Source of the DNA: Thiobacillus sp.
Lineage (GTDB): Bacteria > Pseudomonadota > Gammaproteobacteria > Burkholderiales > Thiobacillaceae
Reading direction: 5' to 3'
NCBI GenBank assembly: GCA_020057245.1
Contig: JAGVGD010000025.1
Location: forward strand, 1 to 35,986
DNA length: 35,986 nucleotides
Shown here: in pieces, positions 10,104 to 18,999 of the stretch
Position numbering within the stretch: position 1 is the stretch's first letter
Layout of the letters: every line of letters begins with the position of its first letter
Notes under the pieces: model-generated
What the model saw: only the letters and a program-made list of their open reading frames with translations
What the model was told of the DNA's origin: nothing
The model's database searches: none
Position numbers and translations under genes: made by a program

Positions 10104-10538
10104 TTATTCCGGCCAGTGCTTGATATAGCGCTTCAGCAGGCTGTTTTCGAACTTGGCTTCCTTGAGGCTGGCGCGCGCAACGTCATGGAAGGAAATGATG
10201 GCGAACAGCTTGTTGCCGTCGAGAATCGGCAGGTGGCCGATGTGCGATTTGGTCATGACATCGCGCGCGTAGTCCACCGAGTCATCAGCGTTGGCGACCA
10301 CCGGTTCGGTTTCCATGATGGCCTTGACTTCAATATCCTTGAGCCCCAGCCCCAGCTTGACCATGCCGTGCACCACGTCGCGCTCGGTCAGCAAACCCAC
10401 CATTTCGCCGTCTTTCAGAACCACCAGCGAGCCCACACCCAGAGCCACCATTTTCTCGACCGCACTGGCCACGGTATCGGTCGGTGCAATGCTGTGGATG
10501 TCATCGCTTTTCAGCGTGAGAATTTCGCGAATCTGCAT
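10104..10538 (-). CDS. Tandem CBS-domain protein
   Basis: This 144-residue protein starts MQIREIL at the ATG ending at 10538, with GGAG a few bases upstream. The frame extends further upstream, but only through the end of the DJ-1 gene. It consists almost entirely of two CBS motifs (about residues 8-65 and 75-130), with typical VGLLTERDVV and HLPILDGN cores. Paired CBS motifs form a Bateman module that usually binds adenine nucleotides and senses energy state; no effector domain is attached. It is the last gene of the minus-strand run, 53 bases after the DJ-1 family gene. The ligand and target are unknown. Confidence 0.88.
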   Translation of the reverse strand: MQIREILTLKSDDIHSIAPTDTVASAVEKMVALGVGSLVVLKDGEMVGLLTERDVVHGMVKLGLGLKDIEVKAIMETEPVVANADDSVDYARDVMTKSHIGHLPILDGNKLFAIISFHDVARASLKEAKFENSLLKRYIKHWPE

Positions 10539-10591
10539 GGTGGGCTCCGGGCGGGGTAAGAAGGGAATGATAAACGATGCGCTGCGGCAGA

Positions 10592-11137
10592 CTAGCTTCG
10601 CACCAGCGCGGCTTCGACCTGCTGGCGGGTGTCGCGGCCGACCAGCGCCTCGATCAGCGCCAGCGCAAAATCCATGGCGGTGCCCGGGCCGCGCGAGGTC
10701 AGCACCTTGCCGTCCTGCACCACGGCCGCCGTGCTGACGGCCACGCCGGGCAAGCCGTCGAGAAATCCGGGATAGCTGGTTGCCTGCTTGCCTTGCAGCA
10801 GGCCGGCTTCGGCCAGCGCCATCGGCGCCGCGCAAATGGCGGCGGTGTAATGACCCGCCGCCGCTGTCTTTTTTAGCAGTTCGATGATGCGCGCGTCGGC
10901 CTTGAGGTGCGCCGCGCCCGGCATGCCGCCGGGCAGCACCACCATGTCGTAGTGCCCGTCCAGCGCCGCATCGAGCGTGGTGTCCGGCATCAGCTGCACG
11001 CCGCGGCTGGCCTTGACGAGACCGGGCTTGAGCCCGGCGGTAACGACGTCGATGCCGGCACGGCGCAACAGGTCGATGATGGTGACGGCTTCGAGTTCTT
11101 CGCAGCCTTCCGCCAGGGGAACCAGGACCTTGGGCAT
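10592..11137 (-). CDS. DJ-1/YajL family protein
   Basis: This 181-residue protein is the usual length for DJ-1/ThiJ/PfpI proteins of the YajL type. It begins MPKVLVPLAEGCEELEAVT, with Glu16 matching the conserved acidic partner, and carries the nucleophile elbow AAICAAP with Cys102. The family is tied to oxidative-stress protection, chaperone activity and disputed deglycase activity on glyoxal-modified molecules; sequence alone cannot tell which applies. It starts six bases after yajQ on the same strand, so co-transcription is likely. It resembles YajL more than the Hsp31 type, which is longer. Confidence 0.9.
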   Translation of the reverse strand: MPKVLVPLAEGCEELEAVTIIDLLRRAGIDVVTAGLKPGLVKASRGVQLMPDTTLDAALDGHYDMVVLPGGMPGAAHLKADARIIELLKKTAAAGHYTAAICAAPMALAEAGLLQGKQATSYPGFLDGLPGVAVSTAAVVQDGKVLTSRGPGTAMDFALALIEALVGRDTRQQVEAALVRS

Positions 11138-11143
11138 GGTGGT

Positions 11144-11629
11144 TCAGTCGCGAAAGTTCTGATACTGCAGGGGGAAATCGGTGATGCTCTTCTTCACCAG
11201 CGCGATGGTTTCCTGCAGCAGGTCGCGCTTGGCACCGGACACCCGCACGGTGTCGCCCTGGATGCTGGCCTGCACTTTCAGCTTGCTGTCCTTGATGACG
11301 CGGACGATCTTCTTGGCCAGCTCAGTCTCCACGCCAGTTTTCACCGTGACGCTGCGCTTGACCTTGTTACCCGAGACTTTCTCGACGTTACCGATATCCA
11401 GACATTTCACATCGACGCTGCGTTTTGCCAGCTTCTGCGACAGGATGTCCTGCACCTGATCGAGCTGGAAATCAGTATCCGCATGGATGGTCAGCACGTA
11501 ATCAGCCTGTTCGACACGGGCATCGCTGCCTTTGAAGTCGAAGCGGGTCGAGACTTCCTTGTTGACCTGATCCACTGCATTGCGCACTTCCTGCTTGTCC
11601 ACTTCGGACACGATATCGAAAGTCGGCAT
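11144..11629 (-). CDS. yajQ: YajQ-family nucleotide/c-di-GMP-binding protein
   Basis: This 161-residue protein is full length for the family. It starts with the highly conserved [20 protein letters not shown] and contains the [10 protein letters not shown] motif. YajQ proteins have two ferredoxin-like folds; members in Xanthomonas and Pseudomonas bind c-di-GMP and alter transcription-factor activity, while other members bind tRNA or GTP. It lies five bases after the proteasome-like gene and six before the DJ-1 gene. The window therefore holds two candidate c-di-GMP receptors, this one and LapD, with no active diguanylate cyclase visible. Confidence 0.93.
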   Translation of the reverse strand: MPTFDIVSEVDKQEVRNAVDQVNKEVSTRFDFKGSDARVEQADYVLTIHADTDFQLDQVQDILSQKLAKRSVDVKCLDIGNVEKVSGNKVKRSVTVKTGVETELAKKIVRVIKDSKLKVQASIQGDTVRVSGAKRDLLQETIALVKKSITDFPLQYQNFRD

Positions 11630-11634
11630 CTTGA

Positions 11635-12207
11635 TTACTCCTCATCCATCACAAACGATTGAACCGGCAATCCCGATTCGTCGTGAAACTCGGCCGCCGC
11701 CATCACCCCCAGCCGCGCCACTGATTCGGCGTCGAGCGACGATGCACGCCAGGCGGCATACATGGCGCCCAGCGCATACGGGCTGCCGCTGCCGTAAGCA
11801 TAGAACTTCGAGAACTGCTGTACCGTGCGGTGCGCCGCCACGCCGAAAATACCGTGCCGGTTGGCAATCAGCACGTCCATCCGGCTCGACTCCAGTTCGT
11901 CGTCCTTGTCGTCGCCGACCTGCAGAAAATACTGCTCTTTCAGCGCCGCATGCAAGGTGTTCCACACGCGGAAAATCGCAATCGCCGTGTCGAAAACCGG
12001 TGGCGTTTCAAGGCTGGCGAAATAGTCCGCCAGAATCAGCTTCATGGTCGCCGATCCGGTGATGGCGATGTAGCTGTCGCCCACGCGCAGAATCTTTTCG
12101 TGATTGGCGACGTAGTCGGCCGACTCCTTGCCGCCACCCCATTTCGTCAGCGTGTCGGACGCGATGGCGATGCGGCCATCCTTCCTGACGACGGTGACGG
12201 TGGTCAT
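11635..12207 (-). CDS. bph: Proteasome-like N-terminal-nucleophile hydrolase (BPH type, distantly HslV-like)
   Basis: The 190-residue protein begins MTTVTVV: removing Met would expose Thr1, the proteasome-type nucleophile. Counting from Thr1, Asp17 (IASDTL) and Lys37 (HEKIL) match the catalytic Asp17 and Lys33 positions, and a [12 protein letters not shown] motif matches the conserved Ser/Gly region before helix H3. The length fits a proteasome beta-type fold. No hslU or other AAA ATPase is adjacent, unlike a normal hslVU pair, and the sequence differs from HslV. It best fits the betaproteobacterial proteasome homologue (BPH), known from Thiobacillus denitrificans and Cupriavidus as a double-ring particle. 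It lies between ppnP (6-base gap) and yajQ (5-base gap). Substrates and any unfoldase partner are unknown. Confidence 0.85.
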   Translation of the reverse strand: MTTVTVVRKDGRIAIASDTLTKWGGGKESADYVANHEKILRVGDSYIAITGSATMKLILADYFASLETPPVFDTAIAIFRVWNTLHAALKEQYFLQVGDDKDDELESSRMDVLIANRHGIFGVAAHRTVQQFSKFYAYGSGSPYALGAMYAAWRASSLDAESVARLGVMAAAEFHDESGLPVQSFVMDEE

Positions 12208-12213
12208 TTCAAA

Positions 12214-12530
12214 TCAGCCGAAGTGGCAGACGTAGTGGTACGGCTCGCCCGACACTTCGATGTCGAAGCTGGAATTAGCCGGCACGTCGAACGACTGCCC
12301 GACAGAGTAGGTTTTCCAATCGGTTTCCCCGGCCAGTTTCACCCGGCAGGTGCCCGCCACCGTCTCCATGACTTCCGGCGCACCGGTGTTGAAGGTGAGC
12401 GTGGACGGCTGGATCACGCCGACTGATTTTTTGCTGCCGTCAGCGAATTGAACTGTGTGCGATACGCACTTGCCGTCGAAATAGACGTTGGCCTTCTTCA
12501 CCACGCTGATGTTGTCGAACTGGGGCATAT

Positions 12531-12534
<4 letters not shown>
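12214..12534 (-). CDS. ppnP: Pyrimidine/purine nucleoside phosphorylase, cupin type (PpnP/DUF1255)
   Basis: This 106-residue protein starts [21 protein letters not shown] and is a full-length single cupin. Motifs such as [19 protein letters not shown] and the closing YHYVCHFG match the YaiE/DUF1255 family. PpnP phosphorolyses several nucleosides to free base and ribose-1-phosphate, and so works in nucleotide salvage. Its ATG (12534-12532) overlaps the argG stop in an ATGA, which strongly suggests translational coupling. A second ATG two codons in is also possible. The longer upstream reading frame is just the 3' end of argG in another frame. Confidence 0.93.
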
Positions 12535-13760
<1,226 letters not shown>

Positions 13761-13795
13761 AGGGATGCTCTTGGTTCTGATGCTGTCGTTTGGAT

Positions 13796-14035
13796 TCAGT
13801 GAGTGGAGCCGGAGGTATTCTTGTCGATGATTTCGACCTGGCCGGGAAAGTCGCCGATTTTCAGGATGTCGAGATTGGTCGCCAGGCTGGCTTTTTCGAT
13901 TTCGATGCCGACGACACGGCCATCTGCGGACAGGTTGAGCACGACGCCCTCATGCGCCTCCCAGGAATGATCGGGGTTTTCCGGACTGATCTCGATATAC
14001 AAGGAATCCATGTCCTTGAAATAGGCAATGTTCAT
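13796..14035 (-). CDS. DUF2283-family small protein
   Basis: This 79-residue protein starts at the ATG at 14035-14033, which overlaps the argF TGA as ATGA, so it is probably translated by coupling to argF. The pattern [17 protein letters not shown]... [22 protein letters not shown] is typical of DUF2283, a small beta-rich fold of unknown function. Many DUF2283 proteins occur next to DUF4258 or toxin-antitoxin genes. No such partner is present here; it sits instead between argF and argG. A role in arginine metabolism would be speculation. The longer upstream frame runs into argF and is not used. Confidence 0.85.
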   Translation of the reverse strand: MNIAYFKDMDSLYIEISPENPDHSWEAHEGVVLNLSADGRVVGIEIEKASLATNLDILKIGDFPGQVEIIDKNTSGSTH

Positions 14036-14949
14036 GCGTCCACTTTCCCCAGCAGCAAAAACTCCATCAAGGCCTTCTGCACATGCAGACGGTTTTCGGC
14101 TTCGTCCCATACCACCGACTGCGCGCCGTCGATCACCTCGGCGGTGACCTCCTCGCCGCGATGCGCGGGCAGGCAATGCATGAAAACCGCGCCGGGTTTC
14201 GCCACCGCCATCATTTCGGCATCGACCTGCCAGTCGGCAAAGGCCTTCAGGCGCTCATCGTTTTCCGCCTCCCAGCCCATGCTGGTCCACACGTCGGTGG
14301 TCACCAGGTCGGCACCGCGGCAGGCATCCATCGGGTCGACAAAGCTTTCGAAATGGTCTGTGCCAAACAGGTTGGCGCGCTCGGGTTCTACTTCGTAGCC
14401 CGGCGGGGTCGAGACATGCACGTTGAAGCCGAGCACCTCGGCCGCTTGCAGCCAGGTGTTGCACATGTTGTTGGAGTCGCCGACCCACGCCACCGTTTTG
14501 CCCTGGATGGGGCCGCGATGCTCGATGAAAGTGAAGATGTCCGCCAGGATCTGGCACGGGTGGTATTCGTTTGTCAGGCCGTTGATCACCGGCACCCGCG
14601 AGTGGGCGGCGAAGCGCTCGATAATGTCCTGCTCGAAGGTGCGGATCATCACGATGTCGACCATGCGCGAGATGACCTCGCCTGCGTCTTCAACCGGCTC
14701 GCCGCGGCCGAGCTGGGTATCGCGCGTGTTGAGGTAGATCGCCGAGCCGCCAAGCTGATGCATCCCGGCCTCGAAGCTCAGCCGGGTGCGGGTCGAGCTT
14801 TTCTCGAAAATCATCGCCAGCGTGCGGTCGGCCAGCGGGTGATAAGGCTGATATTGCTTGAAGCGGCTTTTGATCAGCGTGGCGCGCTCGAACAGATACA
14901 GCAGCTCATCGCGCGACAGATCCTTGAATTGCAGAAAATGCCGCAGCAT
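14032..14949 (-). CDS. argF: Ornithine carbamoyltransferase
   Basis: The protein has 305 residues from this ATG. A GTG one codon earlier (14952-14950) would overlap the argD TGA as GTGA, and the two starts cannot be separated by sequence. The carbamoyl-phosphate signature KSSTRTR is at about residues 50-56, and the ornithine-side motif MHCLPAHRGEEV is near the C-terminus. It makes citrulline from ornithine and carbamoyl phosphate in the cytosol, normally as a trimer. The length and the FLQFKDLSRDELLYL start agree with anabolic OTCases. It lies between argD and the DUF2283 gene, with overlaps on both sides. Confidence 0.97.
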   Translation of the reverse strand: MLRHFLQFKDLSRDELLYLFERATLIKSRFKQYQPYHPLADRTLAMIFEKSSTRTRLSFEAGMHQLGGSAIYLNTRDTQLGRGEPVEDAGEVISRMVDIVMIRTFEQDIIERFAAHSRVPVINGLTNEYHPCQILADIFTFIEHRGPIQGKTVAWVGDSNNMCNTWLQAAEVLGFNVHVSTPPGYEVEPERANLFGTDHFESFVDPMDACRGADLVTTDVWTSMGWEAENDERLKAFADWQVDAEMMAVAKPGAVFMHCLPAHRGEEVTAEVIDGAQSVVWDEAENRLHVQKALMEFLLLGKVDA

Positions 14950-16130
14950 CACGCCGCCTGTTGCAGATAGGTTTTGACGATGCTGGACACCGCCGCGACC
15001 AGCGCATCGACTTCAGCCGCGCCATACACCAGGGGCGGCACCAGTCGAATCACAGTGTCGGCGGTGACATTGATCAGCACGCCGGCGTCGCGCGCGACAG
15101 CCACCAGTTCAGCGCAGGGACGATCCAGCTCGACGCCGATCATCATGCCCTCGCCGCGAATATCGACCACGCCATGCACGCCGCTCAAGGCCGCGCGCAG
15201 GCCGGCACGGATCGCCTCGCCGCGCAGCTTCACGTTGTCCAGCAGCTTGTCTTCTTCAATCGCGTCCAGCGTAGCCAGCGCAGCGGCACACGCCAGCGGA
15301 TTGCCGCCAAAGGTCGAACCATGGCTGCCCGGAACGAACACCTCGGCCGCCGCACCGCGCGCAAGGCAGGCGCCGATCGGCATGCCCGAGCCCAGGCCCT
15401 TGGCCAGCGCCATCACATCCGGCATCACGCCCGAATGCTGAAAGCCGAACCAGGTGCCGGTGCGGCCGATGCCGGTCTGCACTTCGTCCAGCATCAGCAG
15501 CCAGCCATGGGCATCGCAAAGCTGCCGCAATTCGACGAGATATTCGGAAGGCAGCACATTGATGCCGCCCTCGCCCTGCACCACTTCAAGCAGCACCGCG
15601 ACCACGCTTTTGTTGTGCTCGGCCACGTGGCGAATCGCTTCGATATCGTTGAACGGCACCCGCGCAAAACCCGACAGCAGCGGTTCGAAACCCGCCTGGA
15701 TCTTGCGGCTACCGGTTGCAGTCAGGGTGGCCATGGTGCGGCCATGGAAGGCTTTTTCCATCACGATGATGGTCGGCACCTCGATGCCCTTGCCGTGGCC
15801 GTACAGGCGCGCCAGCTTGATCGCGGCCTCGTTTGCCTCGCAACCCGAATTGCAGAAGAAAGCCTTGTCCATGCCCGACAGTGCGCACAGCCTGTCGGCC
15901 AGTTCTTCCTGACGCAACACCCGGTACAGATTGGACGAATGAATCAGCGCAGCCGCCTGATCGGCAATCGCCTTCACCAGCTTGGGATGGGCATGGCCCA
16001 GTCCATTCACGGCCACCCCGGCCACTGCATCAAGGTAGCGCTTGCCGGATTCATCCCACAGGTAAGCGCCCTCGCCGCGAACAAAGGCGACGGGCTGGCG
16101 GGCATAGGTGTTCATCAAATGTGTTGTCAT
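14949..16130 (-). CDS. argD: Acetylornithine aminotransferase
   Basis: This 393-residue class III PLP aminotransferase shows FFCNSGCEANEAAIKLAR at about 91-108, the PLP-pairing Asp215 in LMLDEVQTGIGRTG, and the Schiff-base lysine Lys244 in ALAKGLGSGMPIGA. It converts N-acetylglutamate semialdehyde to N-acetylornithine; related enzymes also act as succinyldiaminopimelate aminotransferase in lysine synthesis. It is the first gene of the minus-strand run, and its stop overlaps the argF start. The leader (16131-16225) holds a hairpin followed by a T-rich stretch, described separately. An in-frame ATG five codons downstream is an alternative start. Confidence 0.96.
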   Translation of the reverse strand: MTTHLMNTYARQPVAFVRGEGAYLWDESGKRYLDAVAGVAVNGLGHAHPKLVKAIADQAAALIHSSNLYRVLRQEELADRLCALSGMDKAFFCNSGCEANEAAIKLARLYGHGKGIEVPTIIVMEKAFHGRTMATLTATGSRKIQAGFEPLLSGFARVPFNDIEAIRHVAEHNKSVVAVLLEVVQGEGGINVLPSEYLVELRQLCDAHGWLLMLDEVQTGIGRTGTWFGFQHSGVMPDVMALAKGLGSGMPIGACLARGAAAEVFVPGSHGSTFGGNPLACAAALATLDAIEEDKLLDNVKLRGEAIRAGLRAALSGVHGVVDIRGEGMMIGVELDRPCAELVAVARDAGVLINVTADTVIRLVPPLVYGAAEVDALVAAVSSIVKTYLQQAA

Positions 16131-16170
16131 GGCAGTCGTAACCAGGCTGTCCTGAAAAAATGAAATAACG

Positions 16171-16199
16171 AAATTGAAAACGGCGGCCTAAGCCGCCGT
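16171..16199 (-). terminator. Terminator-like hairpin in the argD leader (possible attenuator)
   Basis: ACGGCGGC (16180-16187) and GCCGCCGT (16192-16199) form a perfect 8-bp GC-rich stem with a CTAA loop. On the minus strand it is followed by TTTTCAATTT. No minus-strand gene lies upstream to be terminated, so the hairpin sits in the transcript leader, 50 bases before argD. It could attenuate the arg operon, but I see no convincing leader peptide. Confidence 0.5.
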
Positions 16200-16219
16200 G
16201 CCTATCATGCACCTGCGTG

Positions 16220-16225
16220 ATTATA
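16220..16225 (-). promoter_or_regulatory. Candidate -10 box of the arg operon promoter
   Basis: The minus strand reads TATAAT exactly at 16225-16220, about 90 bases upstream of argD. No good -35 stands 16-18 bases upstream, so an activator or a weak promoter would be needed. It would put the start of transcription near 16213, just before the leader hairpin. Confidence 0.4.
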
Positions 16226-16355
16226 GGCCGAAATGCGCGCACTGCGCCCCCTCGCAAACCCATGGCGGGTAGCCCGCCAGCAGCGGGCGAGCTGGCAGCC
16301 ATGCATGTGCAACATGTTAGAATCCGCCACCTCTTCAAGAAGTTCAGCCATCCCA

Positions 16356-16631
16356 ATGGATAACGCCACCGCCCCCCTGATCATTCGCGGCATCACCGCC
16401 AAGGGCGCCCGGTTTCGCCCCAGCGACTGGGCGGATCGCCTGGCCGGCGCGTTCGCGGTCATCGACCCCAACAATCGCACCAATTATTCGCCTTACGTCC
16501 AGCCCACCAAGCTCGACAACATTCCCTGCGTGATCGTGGACAAGAAGCTCAAGTCCAGCGATCCGGACGCCTACCGTTTCCTGCTGGCATTTGCCAGCAG
16601 CAATGAGTTGCTGGTCGAAAATGCTGATTGA
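16356..16631 (+). CDS. DUF3579-family protein
   Basis: This 91-residue cytosolic protein starts MDNATAPLIIRGIT. It contains FRPSDWADRLAGAFAVI and a central NRTNYSPYVQP stretch that mark the betaproteobacterial DUF3579 family, of unknown function. The family is often found divergent from argD or near rpsT, as here. The earlier in-frame start at 16233 would add a poorly conserved stretch and run through the likely promoter (TAGAAT at 16318-16323), so the later ATG is chosen. Transcription ends at the shared hairpin at 16659-16696. Confidence 0.88.
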   Translation: MDNATAPLIIRGITAKGARFRPSDWADRLAGAFAVIDPNNRTNYSPYVQPTKLDNIPCVIVDKKLKSSDPDAYRFLLAFASSNELLVENAD

Positions 16632-16658
16632 ATCTGCCGCCTGAGTCTTGCCGCGGCA

Positions 16659-16696
16659 CCCATAAAAAACGCCGCTGATGCGGCGTTTTTTATGGG
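16659..16696. terminator. Bidirectional rho-independent terminator
   Basis: A perfect 17-bp inverted repeat (CCCATAAAAAACGCCGC and its complement) has a TGAT loop. Its GC core is flanked by A6 on the left and T6 on the right, so it can stop transcription from both the DUF3579 gene (plus) and rpsT (minus), whose stops flank it. Confidence 0.93.
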
Positions 16697-16725
16697 TCAA
16701 GTGCTGCCTGATTACAAGACAGCGC

Positions 16726-16989
16726 TCAAGCCATGCTCTTGACAGCTTGGGACAGACGGCTCTTGTGGCGCGCAGCCTTGTTCTTGTGAACGATTTTCTT
16801 GTCGGCAATGCTGTCGATCACGCTCATCGAGGACTGAAAAACCAGCTGTGCGGCAGACTTGTCGCCGGCTTCGATGGCTTTGCGCACTTTCTTGATCGCG
16901 GTGCGCAACTCGGAGCGCTGGCTCATGTTGCTGTCGCGCTGTGCGCTGGCTTGACGTGCGCGCTTGCGCGCCTGGGCGGAATTCGCCAT
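16726..16989 (-). CDS. rpsT: 30S ribosomal protein S20
   Basis: The 87-residue, very basic protein starts [14 protein letters not shown], the classic S20 N-terminus, and ends [12 protein letters not shown]. Its length is normal. It binds 16S rRNA early in 30S assembly. The ATG is at 16989-16987; the frame runs further upstream only as untranslated leader. It is divergent from murJ, the arrangement seen in many betaproteobacteria, and ends at a strong shared terminator. A good promoter lies about 100 bases upstream. Confidence 0.98.
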   Translation of the reverse strand: MANSAQARKRARQASAQRDSNMSQRSELRTAIKKVRKAIEAGDKSAAQLVFQSSMSVIDSIADKKIVHKNKAARHKSRLSQAVKSMA

Positions 16990-17085
16990 ATGTACTTGCT
17001 CCTGTAGACCCTGCGCCGCGCGCAAGGCAAATAAATTTAATTCAGGCAACCCATAGCTGCAGGCGCCAATTCACCGAAGCCCGCG

Positions 17086-17115
17086 ATTATACGGAAGAAG
17101 CCAGTAAAAAATCAA
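17086..17115 (-). promoter_or_regulatory. Promoter of rpsT
   Basis: On the minus strand TTGATT (17115-17110) is followed, after 18 bases, by a perfect TATAAT (17091-17086). Transcription would begin near 17079 and leave a leader of about 90 bases, long enough for the autoregulation known for S20 in Escherichia coli. The -35 lies inside the first of three phased repeats. Confidence 0.65.
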
Positions 17116-17144
17116 GCCGGCAAAATCAAGTCAACAAAATCAAG
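17108..17144. repeat. Three 9-bp direct repeats with exact 14-bp period
   Basis: AAAATCAAG occurs at 17108-17116, 17122-17130 and 17136-17144, each copy exactly 14 bases from the last. On the minus strand each reads CTTGATTTT and contains the -35-like TTGATT; the copy nearest rpsT supplies the -35 of its promoter. Confidence 0.8.
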
Positions 17145-17215
17145 CAAGTCCGCAATTGTGTTGCAGCGCCCCCGCGCGACCCGCACAATGCGCGCACAAC
17201 CAACACTCTCCACTC

Positions 17216-18751
17216 ATGAATTTACTCAAAGCTCTAGCCACGGTCAGCAGCTTGACCCTTCTCTCGCGCATACTGGGATTTATCCGCGACACTGTGATTG
17301 CACGCGCCTTCGGTGCGGGGATGATGAGCGACGCATTTTTCGTCGCCTTCAAGATCCCCAACCTGCTGCGGCGGATGTTTGCCGAAGGCGCATTTTCCCA
17401 GGCGTTCGTGCCGATTCTGGCGGAATACAAAAACCGCCTCGGCCACGATGCCACCAAAACCCTGGTCGATCAGGTGGCGACCGCGCTCACGCTGGTATTG
17501 GTGGTCGTCGCGCTGCTGGGAATCTTTGGCGCGCCGTGGGTGGCGTATATCAGCGCGCCCGGCTTTCGGGCCGATGGCGAGAAGTTCGACCTCACCGTCA
17601 CGCTGCTGCAAATCACCTTCCCCTACATCATCTTTATCTCGCTGGTTGCGCTGGCGGCGGGCATTCTCAATACCCACAGCAAGTTTTCCGCCCCCGCATT
17701 TGCGCCCGTATTGCTGAATGTGGCAATGATCGCTGCTGCACTATGGATCGCTCCATATGTTGATCCGCCCATACTGGCGCTGGGCTGGGGGGTGGCGCTG
17801 GGCGGTCTGCTGCAACTGGCCTGGATGGTGCCGCACCTGAAAAAGTTGGACTTGCTGCCGCGCCCGACTACCCACTTCAACGAGCCCGGGGTGCGCCGCG
17901 TTGCCAAATTGATGGCACCGGCTCTGCTTGGCGTGTCCGTCGCACAAATTAGTCTGCTGATCAACACGATTTTCGCGTCCTTCCTCGCCACCGGCAGCGT
18001 GTCCTGGCTGTATTACGCCGATCGCTTGATGGAATTTCCGGCCGGCATGCTGGGGGTGGCGCTCGGCACCATTCTGCTGCCCAGCCTGGCCAAGCATTAC
18101 GCCGACGACTCGCCCGTCGAATACTCCAAACTGCTCGACTGGGGACTGCGCCTGACCCTGCTGCTGGCCTTTCCTGCTGCGGCTGCGCTGGCGGTGCTGG
18201 CGGTGCCGCTCATCACCACGCTGTTTCATTACGGCGCGTTCAACGCGCTGGACGTCAGCATGACGCAACAGGCGCTGCTGGCCTACAGCCTGGGATTGCT
18301 GGGCCTGATTCTGGTAAAGGTACTGGCGCCCGGCTTCTATGCGCGGCAAAACATCAAAACGCCGGTCAAGGTCGCGATTTTTACCCTGATCGTGACCCAG
18401 TTGATGAACCTGGCGTTTTACAAACCCCTCGGCCACGCCGGGCTGGCCCTGTCGATTGGCCTGGCCGCCTGCCTCAATGCCGGACTGCTGCTGCACCTGC
18501 TGAAGAAACACAATATCTATCAACCGCAACCGGGATGGACCGGCTATTTCGCACGCGTACTGCTGGCGGTTCTGTTGATGTCTGCCGCCCTGTACTACAC
18601 CATGGGCGACGCACAATGGTGGCTGGCGGCGGGGTTTGCCGAGCGCGCCCTGCGTCTGGCCTTGCTGGTTGGCGGTGGCGTGGCGCTGTATTTTGCGGCA
18701 TTGGGCGCAATGGGCTTCCGCCCGCGCCAGTTCACCCGTCGCGCGGCCTGA
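17216..18751 (+). CDS. murJ: Lipid II flippase MurJ
   Basis: The 512-residue integral membrane protein starts [19 protein letters not shown]; the earlier in-frame ATG at 17156 would add 20 unconserved residues. The motifs [15 protein letters not shown] and [21 protein letters not shown] near the N-terminus are diagnostic of MurJ/MviN. About 14 hydrophobic segments cover the rest. It moves lipid II across the inner membrane for peptidoglycan synthesis and is normally essential. The C-terminus ends in a short basic tail ([10 protein letters not shown]). A weak promoter (TTGCAG, 17 bases, CACAAT at 17184-17189) may precede it. Confidence 0.97.
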   Translation: MNLLKALATVSSLTLLSRILGFIRDTVIARAFGAGMMSDAFFVAFKIPNLLRRMFAEGAFSQAFVPILAEYKNRLGHDATKTLVDQVATALTLVLVVVALLGIFGAPWVAYISAPGFRADGEKFDLTVTLLQITFPYIIFISLVALAAGILNTHSKFSAPAFAPVLLNVAMIAAALWIAPYVDPPILALGWGVALGGLLQLAWMVPHLKKLDLLPRPTTHFNEPGVRRVAKLMAPALLGVSVAQISLLINTIFASFLATGSVSWLYYADRLMEFPAGMLGVALGTILLPSLAKHYADDSPVEYSKLLDWGLRLTLLLAFPAAAALAVLAVPLITTLFHYGAFNALDVSMTQQALLAYSLGLLGLILVKVLAPGFYARQNIKTPVKVAIFTLIVTQLMNLAFYKPLGHAGLALSIGLAACLNAGLLLHLLKKHNIYQPQPGWTGYFARVLLAVLLMSAALYYTMGDAQWWLAAGFAERALRLALLVGGGVALYFAALGAMGFRPRQFTRRAA

Positions 18752-18755
18752 TATC

Positions 18756-18834
18756 GAGACGGCCAAGTGATGTTTGAACCCATGCAGTCAATTTTCTGCA
18801 TGGTTCCGAGTGGGCCGGTTCGTTGAGCCGTCTC
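18756..18834. repeat. Nested inverted repeats after murJ
   Basis: Outer 8-bp arms GAGACGGC (18756-18763) and GCCGTCTC (18827-18834) enclose an 11-bp stem with one bulged base (18776-18787 and 18796-18806, loop TCAATTTT). There is no T-run after it, so it is not a standard terminator. It begins five bases after the murJ stop. Confidence 0.65.
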
Positions 18835-18854
18835 AATACAACACTGTTTCAATG

Positions 18855-18943
18855 CTTATTGATTCAGCCCCATGCCTTGACCCGGAACCTGGGCAAGCCG
18901 ACTTTCATCAGCCCTTCAAACTTCATCAGGCCGAATCAATAAG
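18855..18943. repeat. 15-bp inverted repeat upstream of ribF
   Basis: CTTATTGATTCAGCC (18855-18869) pairs with the complement at 18929-18943 in 14 of 15 positions, with 59 bases between. The right arm overlaps a potential GTG start of ribF, which argues for the later ATG. A GACTGAATCGGC stretch just downstream echoes the arm sequence. Confidence 0.65.
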
Positions 18944-18999
18944 TGACTGAATCGGCTAAAATTAGCGCCTTTTTCCGCTTCGCCGCACGCTGCACCCCC

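Noticed and set aside
11635-12207. Annotation as HslV (ClpQ)
   Set aside because: Sequence and context differ: no hslU beside it and the HslV core motifs do not match, so BPH type is preferred.
14961-16163. 400-codon frame antisense to argD
   Set aside because: Complete overlap with a well-supported gene and shadow-like His/Gln/Arg composition.
16152-16178. ARG box upstream of argD
   Set aside because: The AT-rich TGAAATAACGAAATTGAA stretch lacks the palindromic TGAAT...ATTCA arms.
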